From: Paraspadella gotoi
Taxonomy: Eukaryota > Chaetognatha
Direction of reading: 5' to 3'
Assembly (NCBI GenBank): GCA_051294375.1
Contig: CM119264.1
Span: forward strand, 29,641,182 to 29,705,181
DNA: 64,000 bases
Shown one piece after another: positions 47,570-60,874 of the stretch. Both the position numbers and the translations under genes were made by a program. Positions within the stretch are counted from its first letter, which is position 1; the number at the start of each line of letters is the position of its first letter. The notes beneath the pieces were generated by a model that saw only the letters and a list, made by a program, of their open reading frames with translations, did no database searches and had not been told where the DNA came from.

Positions 47570-47881
47570 CAGATGGAAGATTTTGTGAATTGCGTCGTTG
47601 GTTTTTGGATTTTGTGGGAAAACAATCGACGGTTCATTTTGAGGTCATTTCTTAAAATGGGACTTGGAAGATCATTGTCCCTCTTTTTTCTCATTTTTTT
47701 TTCTCTTTCAAAAGCATCCTTGTATTAAATTTTTCTTTCTTATCGACTTTTCATTTTGATGATGAATTTAGTTCCGTCAATTCTGTGGCCGAATTTGAGA
47801 ATATCGAATCCTCATTTTCTCAAGATTATCACGGATGGACTAATGGAATGTGTCAAGGGAAAAAAGAAGACGATGACGAAA

Positions 47882-47913
<32 letters not shown>

Positions 47914-48620
47914 ACTGATAACGACGACGACTTCAGAGTAAAAATGAAAAATTAGGAAAATGATAAACGGTGACGGATATGACATCAAAAAATTTTCATT
48001 GAAAAGATGAAACATTAATGACAAAAGAAAAAAAGTTCATTTGATATTAAAATAATGGATGTGAGGCGGGAAGACTTAAACCCGCCACAACGCTGTCTGT
48101 CGTTGCAACCAAAAATAGCCAATTTGGTCTTTGAAACTTACAAAGGTCAAAACGAAACGCGTATAAGAAAACAAACACAAAACAAAACAAATAAAAGAGA
48201 AAACAAAATTTCTAAAGAATCTTGGAAGTTTAGTCCGAACGCATCGCGCGAACAAATATAGACTTTTTCGATAAAATTGTTTTTGTTTTTTTGTTTGTTT
48301 TTTTATTTTTTCTTTGTTTGAATAGTTTTTCCCATTCTTTCGTTAACTTAAGTCTTAACAAAATAATATGGAAATTGTTTGTTTTTTGTTGGTTTTATTT
48401 ATGTTTTCCAATTAGAACTTTGTTGTTTTCTTTTCAGAACCAATAAGGAATAAAAGTCACGTGTTCTCAAGAAAGTGACCAGTGTATTTCACCGAACGAA
48501 AAATTCTCCCGTCATAAAAATGACAATTATGGTGTTGAGGCTTCGAGACGAAAGAGCGCGCGCGCGCCGGCCCAGAGAAGAGAGAGAGGAGAGAGAGAGA
48601 GAAGAGAGAGAAGAGAGAGC

Positions 48621-48655
<35 letters not shown>

Positions 48656-49547
48656 AATATTCGTGGCCAACTCACGAAAGGCGGGGTTTCAGCACAAGTT
48701 TCCCGGCGCGTGACTTTGGCGCGTGCCATTAGCGTCTAATGCCATTAGTCCATAATGCCAGTGGCGTGAAATGCCATTAGCGTTAAAACTTAACGTCCTT
48801 CACAATAATAACTCTGCTTTTCATTCTGCTAAAAAAAAACGCGTTTGTAAAATTGTCACCATGTATTTCGCAGAAAATATAATTAATTTTATTTGTATTC
48901 GTAATGTTTTGAAATTTGATAAAACGTTTTCTATGTTGAACAGCAGATTGGAAACATTTAACATTTGATAATCGGTGAAAGAACGAATTGAAAAGTGTCT
49001 CCTTGGGCGAATGAATTGAAATTAAACGAATTGAAAAATGTGTCTCCTCTGTTGAATGAATTGAAATTAAACGAATTGAAAAAAGTGTCTCCTCTGTCGA
49101 ATGAATTGAAATTAAACGAAATGAAAAAAGTGTCTCCTCTGTTGAATGAATGAAATTAAACGAATTGAAAAAAGTGTCTCCTCTGTCGAATTAATTGAAA
49201 TTAAACGAATTGAAAAAAGTGTCACCTCTGTCGAATGAAAGGTTAGGTCGCCTTTTTTTTCTTTCGTTGACCCGAAAAAAGTTGATTCGATCTTCGAACC
49301 TACATCTCTTTCTGTTGACTAATGAATCATCGTTTGTTTTCAATTGTTACTCCTATGGCTCCAAACTGTCCAACATTCCTAACCATGTCTATCGTGCGAC
49401 CACTTCTATTCTCACGCCATGCCCCTTCTCAACCATGTCTCATATGTCAATTGTCCATGTCCAACCACGGACCTCACCTGTCTCCAAAGAGATCGTCCAT
49501 CTCCAACCAGATTCAAGTTGTTGTCAATTGTGCTTTTGACCCAGAAT

Positions 49548-49645
<98 letters not shown>

Positions 49646-51116
49646 TCTCTCTCTCTCCTCTCTCTCTCCTCTCTCGGCTTTAAACAAAGCAACTCCATTC
49701 CCCGCGTTCCGACGAGCGAGTACCTAGCGGGCGGGACACGAAACACTGGCGTGCCTGCCAATCTTACGGCGTACGTGCGAATCTCTGGCGCGCGTGTTAA
49801 AAACCGTTCGCACCTTGCCCGCGTCCGGCGTTAATTACCGAACGCGCATCCTCGCGGGAATCCGCGGGACGAATAAAGAGAGGAGAAGGCCGTGGCGGTG
49901 AGGCGGCGAGGCGGTTAGGCGGCGTGGCGGCGGCGTGGCAGCAGCCCGGCATAGCGGTTAAGCGGCGAGTCGGCGAAATGCCCGGATTCCCAGTTGCCGT
50001 CTCGGTCGGACGCGCTAGAGTGGAGAGGAAGACCGCCCGGGCGGTTAAAGGGGGGGCGGAGGGGGGGCGGAGGGGGTATTTCGAAGGGGGGCAGACGTGG
50101 GGGGGGCGGAAGGAGAGAAAGAGGGTGGGGAGAAGGAAAAGGTGGGTCGTGGGCGTGGCGGCGTCAAAGTGGGGTCGTCACGATTCAACGCGAAGTTGCG
50201 AAGAGAACGCCGCAGACGAAAGCGACGATGCGAATCCGTGAATTTCCATCGAGTTCACTTTGTGGCGTTGGCGTAAGGTTGGCGTTCATGTTGATGTTGG
50301 CGTTCTTGTTGGCGTTGGTGTCTTGGCGTGGGGTTAGCAGTCTGATTAGCGATGAAATTTTTATTGGCGTTTGTCTAGTGGGGTTGGCTTGACTTGGCGT
50401 AAGCGTTCTTGATGAAGTTTGAGTTCTAATTGGCGTCGTAGTTTGTATTGACGTTCTTGCTAGCGTTGGCTTTCTTCTTGTTGGGGTTAACGTTGGCGCC
50501 AGAGAACAGAACGCCGATGTCTGAAGTGAATAACAGAGAGATAGGTAGAGAAATTTTAAGCCTGCGAGGGCCTGCCTACATCTGCGTGCGTCTGTAAACG
50601 TGAGATCAGACAGGTGCAGCTTGGTGCGCTCGAAATAATACCTCCGCGTTTCTTCGACCGAAAAAAAGAATTAAAAAAACGGAGGTAATAAAAATTTAAT
50701 AAAAATGAAATTCCATCGGTTCTGAAAATGGAGCCGGAAGAGAGACGCGGTCTGCGGGAAGGAGAAAACGTCGTAAATTGGAAACCGTCAAACTTTAGGC
50801 CTTATTCTCCTAAAACGCCCCGTTTCGTCTTAAATTCAGAAATAATATACTTTAAGATTTAAAGATTAACAGAGAAGTAGTGAGTAAGGTTAGAGATTAG
50901 GTTAGTAATTAGGGTTAGGTGTCAAGGTTGGGGACTCTGGTTAAGGGTTAAAGGTTTAAAGTCAAAGGTTAAAGATTCAGGGTTAAAGGTTTAAAGTTTA
51001 AGGTTAAAGATTCAGGGTTAAAGGTTCAACCAGTAGTTGGGCAATGCCCGACTACAAACCTGTCCTCACATCTGACCACTATTCTGTCTCACCACTTTGT
51101 TGGAAAAACTTTTACC

Positions 51117-51153
<37 letters not shown>

Positions 51154-52580
51154 ACACTCTTCTTTTACACAAAATTTATTATTGAATGTTATATGCTGAT
51201 GAAGGCTAGAAGTAAACAAGCCAAAACATGTCCAACTATTAATCAAAAATCGTTGTTAAAAATTCAAAATTGTTTGCTTTCTCTGATACCAATAAACAAC
51301 AAAAAAGAAAGGATTATCGCATCAGGTTAAAGGTTTAAAGTTTAAGGTTAAAGATTCAGGGTTAAAGGTTAAAGGTTTAAAGTTTAAGGTTTAAGATTCA
51401 GGGTTAAAGGTTAAAGATTTAAAGTTTAAGGTTAAAGATTCAGGGTTAAAGGTTAAAGATTTAAAGTTTAAGATTAAAGATTCAGGGTTAAAGGTTAAAG
51501 ATTTAAAGTTTAAGGTTAAAGATTCAGGGTTAAAGGTTAAAGGTTGAAGAATACGGATTTGGATTTAGATTTAGGTTTTGGGTTAAGAATTAAGTTATAA
51601 ATTTCATATTAGATTTAAGCTAAATATTAGGGATAGACATAATTCTATAAAAATTTAAAACTAAAAATAAAGGAACAGAAAATGGGCACTTTTTGGAAAA
51701 GAGAGTCAAACTTTACATTTTTGACGTCGAAAGCAGAAAGAAGAATTTCGAAGCCACAAACGAAAATAAAACGATTTTTTTTTCTTCTTTATATTCGATT
51801 TTCCATTTGAAGGAAAATCTTCTTTTTTCTTGGGGGGGAGGAGGAGGGAAGAAGGGGGTTGCGATTTGTCTTTCCGTTGCCAAGCGACGGGAAGAGGATT
51901 ACGTCGAGAGTTTTATGTCATTGTGACTTAAGTTCGAAGGATCAGTGAAGAAATTTTAAAAAGTCGGTTGCCAGATCGGTTTAAGCTCACATAAAAGTTT
52001 AATTCCTTTTGACATTATTACTTTAAGGCCCAATCGTCTAAAAGCCATCAGCCTACAACTTAGGCTAAGATTAGGCTAAGTGGTCTTCAATCATTAAAAA
52101 AAATATATATTTGTGGCCGGGCACCGCATATTGTTCAGCCATTTAGATATTATGAGTTTCTCATTTACGATTTTCCAACTGCAATGATATCGATTATAAA
52201 ACTAGAGCAGAAAGTAATCTTACCTTTGCGTTGTGTAGATGCTCTCTCTATTTCCAAGAGACAACACTAACATCCCCATCCCAATAATAAATTCGAATTT
52301 GTACATTCTCGCTAATTTCAAATCGAGTTCAGCCCTATGGGTTCCACCCTTCCTCGGTCAAGCGGGTGAGGATCTAAACTTTCCCAACGCCTAACCTTTT
52401 TGCAAAATGAGTCTTCGGAATGGCGAAAACTATTATTTAACTTGATTAGAAAATTAAAATCATTCTATAAAATCGAAATCTTGAAAATAAAAAAAAAAGA
52501 AACCGGCGATTCACCTCCATTCTCATTCTCGCCATCTGATTGGTCGTCGCTGCCGAACTCGACGCCTGATTCGTCAGTTT
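43900..52580. repeat. Large repeat block, copy 2
   Basis: Nearly identical to 35085-43862, differing mostly by one-base changes and tract lengths: (GA)n 45048-45165, AAAT tracts 45860-46177, (GAT)n 46445-46512, (GAC)n 47885-47912, (CT)n 49550-49675. It continues past the point where copy 1 stops, into an islet with CTGATTGGTC and then unique DNA at about 52585. Confidence 0.85.
44072..45028. mobile_element. Near-palindromic foldback element, copy 2
   Basis: Same element as at 35269-36230, same ends (GCGTTGAAAAATAACG / CAACGC), in the second copy of the large block. Confidence 0.75.
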
Positions 52581-52664
52581 CTTTTCGGCGCCATGACGTC
52601 GATTCTCGGACTCGCCTTTTCTTTTTTCGGCGACGGAGACTGAGCCAACCCCGGGACCTAGAAT

Positions 52665-52769
52665 TTGAATGAATGAATGACATGACATGAATGATGAATT
52701 GAATGAATGAATGAATATGAATGAATGAATGAATGAATGAATGAAATGAATGAATGAATGAATGAATAA

Positions 52770-52809
<40 letters not shown>

Positions 52810-52830
52810 ATATAAATAAATAAAAAAAAA

Positions 52831-52889
<59 letters not shown>

Positions 52890-52923
52890 ATATAAATAAC
52901 TAAATAAATAAATAAATAAATAA

Positions 52924-52959
<36 letters not shown>

Positions 52960-53065
52960 AAATAAATAAATAATAAATTAAATAAATAAATAAATAATAA
53001 ATAAATAAATAAATAAATATATTAATTAATTAATTAATCATTAAGTAAATAAATAAATGAATGAA
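52665..53065. repeat. GAAT/AAAT tetranucleotide tract
   Basis: GAATGAATGA repeats to about 52765, then about 290 bp of AAAT/TAAA tetranucleotides with slips. Confidence 0.85.
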
Positions 53066-54570
53066 TGAAGTAATAATAAATGAATTTACTAGCTGATCTC
53101 CTATTTAGTAATATTGAAGTAACTAGTTTACGTTAAAATTTCATACCAATATCTCACGTCACAACCACGTCACAACAAGATTTACAAAATAATTATTTTG
53201 AGCCTTTTTCTAGGCCTTACCATTAGCCTCACCGAGAGCTTTATTCATGGCCTTACCCATCGACTGCAGTGGGTGAGTCTCTCCCGAATCCCGATTTCTG
53301 CTGTGAAGAGAATGCCGATGCTGTCGGCCGATTCCGACCTGCGTATAGCCAATTTAAATAAATTTTACATATTAATTGTATTATAATAAACATATTGAAT
53401 TGATAATAATAATTATTCAATTTTTTTTCGCATTTAATGGCTAACCTAATGACAAACTAGTCGCATTTAAAATTTTAATAAGCGGAATCAGTCGTTGCTA
53501 TTTTGTCAATAATCTTAGGTTGTTTTTTATTTCAAAGAGTGCAGCACGTAGTTCAAAGGCCGGAAAGGTTGAATTATTCAACAAAGGAACAGCGTCTTTT
53601 CAGAAATAAAATAATCTCCATGTTTCATGAAACTTTAAGGGCCATCAATGTGAGTTATTATTGAACTTTTTCATTGTTAATAAAGTAAAGATGGAAAAAA
53701 TCGATTTTAAACGTCGCTCTTAAAATTGTAGTAGTAAACTAAATGTCGCTAAATAATCGAGTTTTAATGTTTATGATTTGAAAAATACAAAAAATAATAA
53801 AAAGTAAAATTAAAGTCTAACTGATATTCTAGTGATAGACTTCGAGAAACTATTTAGATATATCTTTTTTAACTCTCTTTAATAATTTTTTTCAAACCTC
53901 CGCTATTCGTAATTATTTACCTACGTATCTATCTATAAAAATTATAATAAGAATTTAGAAAAGTTTTCAAAGAACAAATAGTTTGGGATTTTATTTTATA
54001 AAATAGGAAAATGACTATTAAACTATGGCGCGAGGTTCGTAAATATCATAAACCACCGAAGTTCATCAAGGTTCATATACAATGCATACAATTGCATAGC
54101 ACTTTTACAGGTGTCTTTTGTACCATAGCACACAACTCGACACATCAAAGTATATATTTCAAGGGATATGATTGTTTAAAAAAAAATCGGGTATGTTTTT
54201 TTTTTCTGATGAGCATTTTAAATGGGTCAGAAATAAGCAGAAAATTGTACAATGGTATAATTAAATATATTGGAGCACTTTGTCATCGCCAGTAAACCAT
54301 TTGCTATAGCTTTTTCAAAAAACGATTAAAAAAAAAGCGATGGATTGAAAAATAATATAAAAAAAAGATAAAATTTAAGCATTACGAGTTTTAAAAATAA
54401 ATTATACGTAAGCAATGATTGTAATGATCAACAATCTAATTTACTTTGGAGCAACTAAATCGAATAGTTCTTTGTCCCTACAACCCTCAATTTCTAAATT
54501 AGCAAGAATTGTCCCAGTTCCTCCTCCTCCTCCTCCTCTTCCTCCTGCTCCTCCTCTCCGCTCCCCAAAT
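53066..54570. other. AT-rich 3' flank of NHLH-type gene
   Basis: No supportable gene. A short GC-richer islet at 53200-53350 has GGTAAGGCC words on the minus strand. CTCCTCCTCC triplets at 54518-54558 lie just beyond the NHLH stop and are probably 3' UTR. Confidence 0.45.
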
Positions 54571-56679
54571 CTACGTTTCCAAAACGTGCTTAAGGTAAGA
54601 AATGTAGCAAATGGCCAAACGCAATATTTCGATCTTTGACAGTTTCTTGTCTGGCGGCAAAGTCGGCAGCAGTTTCCGAAGTTCGGTGAAAGCTACATTG
54701 AATGCCTCTACACGTAGTCGCTCACGGGTCGCGTGAGCCGTGCGGTATTTCGTCGTGGCGCGGCGGCGCCGGCGGCGTTCTTCGCGCGAGAGGCCAACCT
54801 GAGAGAAGGGAAAAGGTAAGGTTAAGGTGAGGGTCGACTTGTTTTACCTGAAAGGTTAGGGAAAGGTCAATGAATTTTTTTATGTAAAAAGTTAGCAAAA
54901 GTAATAGGTTTTACCTAATTTTTCGACTTTATGAAATTGGTACAACCAATATAAAAATTATCCATTCATTTAATAAATAAGTTATCTTGCCCCTGACTTT
55001 GGACAGGCTTTGGTGGTTTAAGGCCTCCATCACTCTTACAAGATAATGACATAGCAGGTCCCTGCAAGCTTTCAATCAAGACTCTCTCACAGTCTCGCCT
55101 ATTCACTCCCAGAGTACCTGGCTTCCCTATCAATGAAGTGGAAAATATTTCAAAGAATGTTTCAATTGTATGAAAAGACCATTATCTTGACTTTTGGATA
55201 ACATCATTATAGATCTCATACTTTATGATAAAGTCAGTTGCAATCAATATAAATTTAGTTATTCACATTATTAACTAACTATATAATAGATATTCCTTCT
55301 TTCAATTTGTTAGTTTGTTTCTGAAATTGTTTTTAAATTTTATTTGTCCAAACATTAGGATATATGGTCCGTCTAAAGTCATGAAGGGAGATTTTAAAAA
55401 ATATTTTTATATTGGTTCCACCGATTTTGTATATTGTAAAGTAGGACATCATCTATTAAATCCAAAAATAATCATATGAGGTAAAAATCAGGTAGAAAAG
55501 AAGAGGTCAGGTACTCTGGGATTGAATAAACGAGACTGTGAGAGAGTCTTGATTGAAAGCTTGCAGGGACCTGCTATGTCATTATCTTGTAAGAGTGATG
55601 GAGGCCTTAAAACCACCAAAGCCTGTCCAAAGTCAGGGGCAAGATGGCTTATTTATTAAATGAATGGATAATTTTTATATTGGTTGTACCAATTTCATAT
55701 AAAGTTTCACTGCGAAAACAAATATTTCGTAGCCTATCACATTTTTTCTTGCAACGGGGCACCAAAGTTTCAATTTCATTCGGGATTCTTAATCGTTTTG
55801 ACATTAACTAACCCTTTCTTTCACAATCAATCACTCGACCACCCAATCACTCAATCCTTACCCTCACTCACCAGATTGACGGGATTATCTTCCTCGTCTC
55901 CCGGGTCAGACTTTGCAACTGGCGACGCCTCGGATTTGATGCTCGACCGTGAGGGTTTGTCCGAAGCCGATGAAGAGGAAGAGGGTCCTCCACCTCCACC
56001 TCCACCTCCTTCACACTCTTCCATCTGATTGGCTCCACCCAAGGGTTCCCTCTTCAACCCGGTCGTCGACACCGGCGGCGACGGATGTCGTTGCAGATTC
56101 TGGGTCAAAGGATGATGATGATGGTGATGATGATGATGATGATTATGCTGATGTGGTTGTTGATGATTTTGATGGTGATTCTCCAGCCTTTGAGCGACGG
56201 CCTCAGCGAAGACCGCGTTCTTCTGCTCCGCCAAATTGGCGTAGGACGAAGTCGCCGCCAAGATGGAGGATAGCGGGAGATCGGTGGCGAACGGCGGCGC
56301 CATTTGCGGCGGCGGAAGAGGCGGCGGCGGCGCCAGCGGCTCCAGCGGGGGCGGAGGCGGCGGCGGGGCGTTTTCCGAATTTTCCACGCCGCAGACGGCG
56401 TCCAGCGGCGGCGGCGTGGTCGAGATAATGAGTCCGCCGCCAACGTGACAACTCGTGGTCGTCGACGCTTCGCTAGACGTCGGCGAATCTCGCTCCTGCT
56501 TGATGGCGCCGCCGTCTAGTGCGGCGGCGCCGTCCAAACCGGCGTTAGAGACGGCGGCGTCGTCTTGAAGCGATGGAGGATGCTGTTGAAGATGCTGGAG
56601 TGAAGGGTAATGCTGGAGAGAGGAGGATGGATGGGGAGGAGGAGGAGGAGGAGGAGGGGGAACCTGTTGGAGCATCTGC

Positions 56680-56711
<32 letters not shown>

Positions 56712-57398
56712 ATGATGATGTTGATGGTAAAGATCGAACGTCGTCTCCAAATTTCCGTTCATCGTCGATTGATGTTGATGATGATGGTGATGATGATGAT
56801 GGGCTGCTGGAGGAGACGCGGTCTCCAGCGTTGCCATTGAAACGCCCAACATCGATGGTAACAACGACGACGACGACGACGACGACGAAGGAAACGAAGA
56901 GGAAAAGGAAGAAGCGAAATTCCCCGACGCCGGAAGATGGCCGGAAAAGAATCCGGCGCCCGGCATCGACGGAGGCGGACTTCCGGCATCGTCGCCCGAT
57001 GGCGGCGGCGGCGGCGGCGGCGGAGCCACGATCGGCGGCAGCGTCGGCGGCGGGAGCGTAGTGGCGTAGTCGTGATGTCGCGTGGTGGCGGAGTAGTCGA
57101 GATGAATGAAGGATCTGGCGACATCCATCGGAGTTTGATCCATGGAGGACGAAGACGACGACGACGACGACGACGACGAAGACGACGTCGAAGTCGCTGG
57201 ATGTTGAAAGAAAGCGGAAGAATGAAGGAGGGAGGAAATGGCCGGAGGTGGAGGCGGGGGTGTCGATGGAGAGTGGTTGGGGTGGTTGGGATGTTGAAGG
57301 TGGTTGGGGTGGAGATTACGAGACGCGATGATGGAGTCGGGATGAGGAAAGTCGAGCGGACGAAGGGAGAGGGAAGTCGAGAGGAGCCCTTCCTCCAT
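54571..57398 (-). CDS. NHLH/HEN-type bHLH transcription factor
   Basis: Neuronal-type bHLH factor; family members bind E-boxes as dimers with E proteins in the nucleus and act in neural differentiation. Exon 1 is 57398-55872 and exon 2 is 54798-54571; the GTGAGT donor and CTCTCAG acceptor join in phase 0 ([18 protein letters not shown]). Total about 584 aa, against roughly 135 for human NHLH1/2. The bHLH occupies about 526-580: basic region [18 protein letters not shown] with the E-box-reading Glu 535, then [20 protein letters not shown] and [15 protein letters not shown] to the stop. This is nearly residue-for-residue the HEN family signature. The 509-residue N-terminal exon is low-complexity, with Pro, Ser, His (runs of 8 and about 11), Gln and Gly tracts, but is open throughout. 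The start is the first ATG of the frame ([18 protein letters not shown]). The intron contains a foldback element; a 69-bp repeat lies upstream. Confidence 0.93.
54932..55697. mobile_element. TA-flanked foldback element in NHLH intron
   Basis: Left end TA|TGAAATTGGTACAACC, right end GGTTGTACCAATTTCA|TA. Arms of about 200 bp (54932-55135 and 55500-55697) are near-perfect inverted copies, sharing GACCTGCTATGTCATTATC and GACTGTGAGAGAGTCTTGAT. A weaker inner pair at 55225-55290 and 55395-55450 echoes the outer ends. TA flanks suit Tc1/mariner-type insertion. No ORF, so non-autonomous. Confidence 0.8.
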
Positions 57399-57594
57399 CG
57401 CGAGGGATTCTTCTTTGTTTTTTCTTTATGATTCTTTATGTTTTCTGTTTTGGTTTTTGTTGTTTTTTTTTTCGTCTCAACTGCGGGATTTTGGATCGGG
57501 ACTTGAGTCCTGGGTTGGCGGCGGCGCCAAGAGGACGCAGTGGACTGAAAAATTAACCGGCGCTGAGAAGTAGGAATTTATGGTCGGCTTCAAA

Positions 57595-57770
57595 GTCAAA
57601 GAGTCGAATTAATCGGCACCGCGACTGATTTACTAATTGGCGTTGCAAGCTGAATTCTGACGAGTCAAGGAGTCGAATTAATCGGCACCGCGACTGATTC
57701 ACTAATTGGCGTTGCAAGCTGAATTCTGACGAGTCAAGGAGTCAATTTAATCGGCACCGCGATTGGCGTT
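57595..57770. repeat. 69-bp tandem repeat upstream of NHLH-type gene
   Basis: Units start at 57595, 57664 and 57733 (last one partial): GTCAAGGAGTCGAATTAATC, then GGCACCGCGACTGATTCACT and AATTGGCGTTGCAAGC. The array lies 200-370 bp upstream of the NHLH ATG, in its 5' UTR or promoter. Confidence 0.85.
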
Positions 57771-58780
57771 GCTAATTTGTTGGCGCCGCAAAGAGACAGT
57801 TAATCAGAATCTTTTCCGACGAAAAAAAAATCGAGTTTTAGCGACGACGAAAGTAATAATATTTTTGTCTCTGGTTTCGCGATTATTTCGCGATGAGCGA
57901 CGAAGCAGAAACCAATTGGTTTTGCAGATGATTTATTACGATTTAAGCGACGGGAAAATGGAATCGCGTTCATCCGATTGTCTGATGGTTGAATGCAATA
58001 TTGTCTGGCAGTTGGATGTCGATGAATCTTTGATTCTCTCCTTTTACGATTGATTTTCTTCTCACAACAAATAAATGTTCTTCCTTATTTTGTTTTGTTT
58101 GTAAAGAAAACGGATCAATGACCCGAGACTCAGGGTCAAAAGTTTTTCTCCTTAGACTTTTTTTTCTGTATCTGAATCCAAAGCGACCATCGGCATCCCT
58201 CCAACAGCTCGTCGTCGGCGGGAGAAGGAAGAAAGAGTCCGTATCGAAGAAATCCCCTAATGGAGTAATTTCACGGAATAATATTTTAATAATAATAATA
58301 ATATAATATAAAAAAATATCTGACAAATGAATAACAAAAGTGCATATGATAATATTTAAAGGTTAGAAAGAAAATTGTAATTATAAATTAAAATTGATTT
58401 CAATTTTAATTAAATAGGTCTTTAATTAATTTTAATTTTAATTAAAATGGGTAAATTTGGTCTATCGGCAAAATATAAACTAATGTATTATGGTTAATAT
58501 ACAATATAATACTATATATAATATGCAATATATTATATAGACTATATAGTTTTATAAATGTTTATAATATTATTTACCTGTTGAACAAATCTTTCTTGAC
58601 AGAAATTTGCGATTTCTTTTTTTTTCAATCAAAACAAAAAAGTAGCGGCGTTCCTTAAATCGGAGACGGCGTCTTTTGCTAACCGTTGTCGTTTTGACTC
58701 AAAGCGGCGTCGTTGTGAACTAAATCGAGCGCCTTGGACGAATGAGCGGCGTCGAAAAACAAGACGTCTAAGAGGATCAG
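57771..58780. other. AT-rich upstream flank of NHLH-type gene
   Basis: No supportable gene. TTGGCGCC words occur at its start, AATAAT runs near 58280-58310 and ATTATATA-type sequence at 58430-58560. Confidence 0.45.
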
Positions 58781-58816
58781 GCGGCGCCGCGACGACGACG
58801 ACGATGACGACGACGC

Positions 58817-58901
<85 letters not shown>

Positions 58902-58915
58902 CTCTCTCTCCACGC
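58780..58915. repeat. (GAC)n then (CT)n tracts
   Basis: GACGACGACGATGACGACGAC at about 58790-58816 passes directly into an imperfect CT tract to about 58912. Confidence 0.8.
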
Positions 58916-58990
58916 GCGCTCTTTTGTCACTGACTCCAAAGTCGCGCGTCGCAACAAGAGAACAAGAAAAGGACCCAGGCGCCGCCAACG

Positions 58991-58996
58991 ATGGAA

Positions 58997-59029
<33 letters not shown>

Positions 59030-59146
59030 GAGGAAGAAGATATGACGGAGGAAGTCGTCGAGTTGAAATTACGCGAACAAAAGAAGGAACGAACGAAAAA
59101 AGAACAAAAGAACAAAGAAAAACAATGGCATGACAACAAGTTTTAA
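58991..59146 (+). CDS. Small acidic/basic ORF, 51 codons
   Basis: ATG in a good context (GCCAACGATGG), then [12 protein letters not shown], four Glu, DMTEEVVELKLREQKKERTK, KEQKNKEKQWHDNKF and a stop. The non-repeat half looks like a real charged helix and its codons do not merely extend the triplet repeat. It lies 1.6 kb upstream of, and divergent from, the NHLH-type gene. It could be a small protein, or the last exon of a longer plus-strand gene, because the frame stays open for some distance upstream. I recognise no family. Confidence 0.3.
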
Positions 59147-59509
59147 CGACAAAAGAACAGCAAGATATCAACAGAGAATTTACTAGTTTGAACTAAGTTG
59201 TCTATCTGAGTTAGGTTTTAAGTGAAAACTTGAATAAACTAAATTGTTTATAAATTGATTATATATCTATATACATTTTTCGATATTTATTTATAGTTAA
59301 TATATATTTATTATACAAATATTATTTATTAAAAGAGGACAGTTTACGTAATCGTAGCTCTAACAAAGAAACTTCCAAAATATAAAATATTCAAAAAGAT
59401 AAAACACAAAATCCAAACGGATTTCCTATCCTAAAGTTACTCCCTCTCCCTCTCTCTCTCTCTGTCTCTCTCTCTCTCTGTCTCTCTCTAAGAGAGAGAT
59501 TCTCTCTCT

Positions 59510-59615
59510 CTCTCTCTCCCTCGAAACCCGAATCGAGAGAGTGAGCGTGAAACCGTGATGGCGCGACATTTCTCGCCTCTCGTCTCACAGTCCTACTTCC
59601 GGTCCACCCGGAGCC

Positions 59616-59666
<51 letters not shown>

Positions 59667-60792
59667 AACAATCTTTTCCATCAACAAAAATCCCTTTATT
59701 CGAAGTAAATGAATTTTGGACGCGAAAGAAAAAATGGGAAGAAATTATGGTCGCGTTTGTCCACACGTAAAAAAATTGCCTTCGTCTATGTGTGTGTTGT
59801 TAGGGGCGTTGAAAAATAACGATATACAAATCAAGTGAGGTACATAAGCTATTTAGTGTAAAAAAGTCGTAGAATTTGATGATGATACCATTTTTGTATA
59901 GTCTCATATCTTCTTTGTCGAAATGGCCGATTTTTGGCCAGCATAAAGGTGCTAATTAAAATGGAGCACATTGTAGAGTATAAAGAAACTCAAATTATCT
60001 AAGATTTTATAAAAAGCATATTTAAACTTACGATAATATAAAATAAAGACCGCATATAAATATTTTGGTAAGTTTATTACAAATTTTATATTTTATTAAT
60101 AGGTTTGTTAGCTGTAATTTATTAATAAATAATAATAAAAAAATAAGCTAAAGTGAAAAAATAAAAATTTAAAATTTTAAAACCAGATTTGAATTCCTTT
60201 AAAAAAGTTGAATAGAAAATATAATCCATTTTAAAAATTCTTCATAAGTTAGGTTAAAATATAACAACTATTATTTTTGTTTAATTTTTCAATTTTGGGC
60301 TTAAAATTATAGTTTTCTGAAATTTGACCTTAAATGACATAATTTTTGATTTAAAAATTATTCTTATATCAAACTTTTTGCAAAGAAATGCAAATCCATG
60401 AAAAAATCTTTGAAAATTATTATTTTTTAACTTTAGCCCAATTTTTACTCATAATTATTATAAATATAGTTAACTAACTTTTTATAAAACATAAAATTAG
60501 AATAAACTTACCAAAATATTTTTATTAATCTTATTTTATATTTCAAAACTCATATAAATTATAAAATTTATAATAATTGATTATCATAACTTACTACATG
60601 GTCTAATAAACTTTATATACAATTAAAACAACCTTTTATTTTCGACAAGAAAGATAAAATTATACAAAAAAATGGTCACACAACCACGAATTCTACAGAC
60701 TACATTACACAAAAATAGCTATGTACCTCACTATGATTTGTTATATTTTGTTATTTTTCAAACGCTCTGTTGTGTGTATGAGAGAAAGAGAA

Positions 60793-60874
<82 letters not shown>

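Noticed and set aside
53208-53345. Minus-strand candidate exon ending GKAMNKALGEANGKA
   Set aside because: Flanked by AG and GGTAAGG words but very short, after the NHLH stop, and with no recognisable family.
54011-54295. 94-codon plus-strand ORF
   Set aside because: AT-driven composition, no motif, no splice context.
55949-57431. Plus-strand and other-frame ORFs over NHLH exon 1
   Set aside because: Shadows of triplet-repeat coding sequence; the minus-strand frame joins in phase to a canonical bHLH exon.
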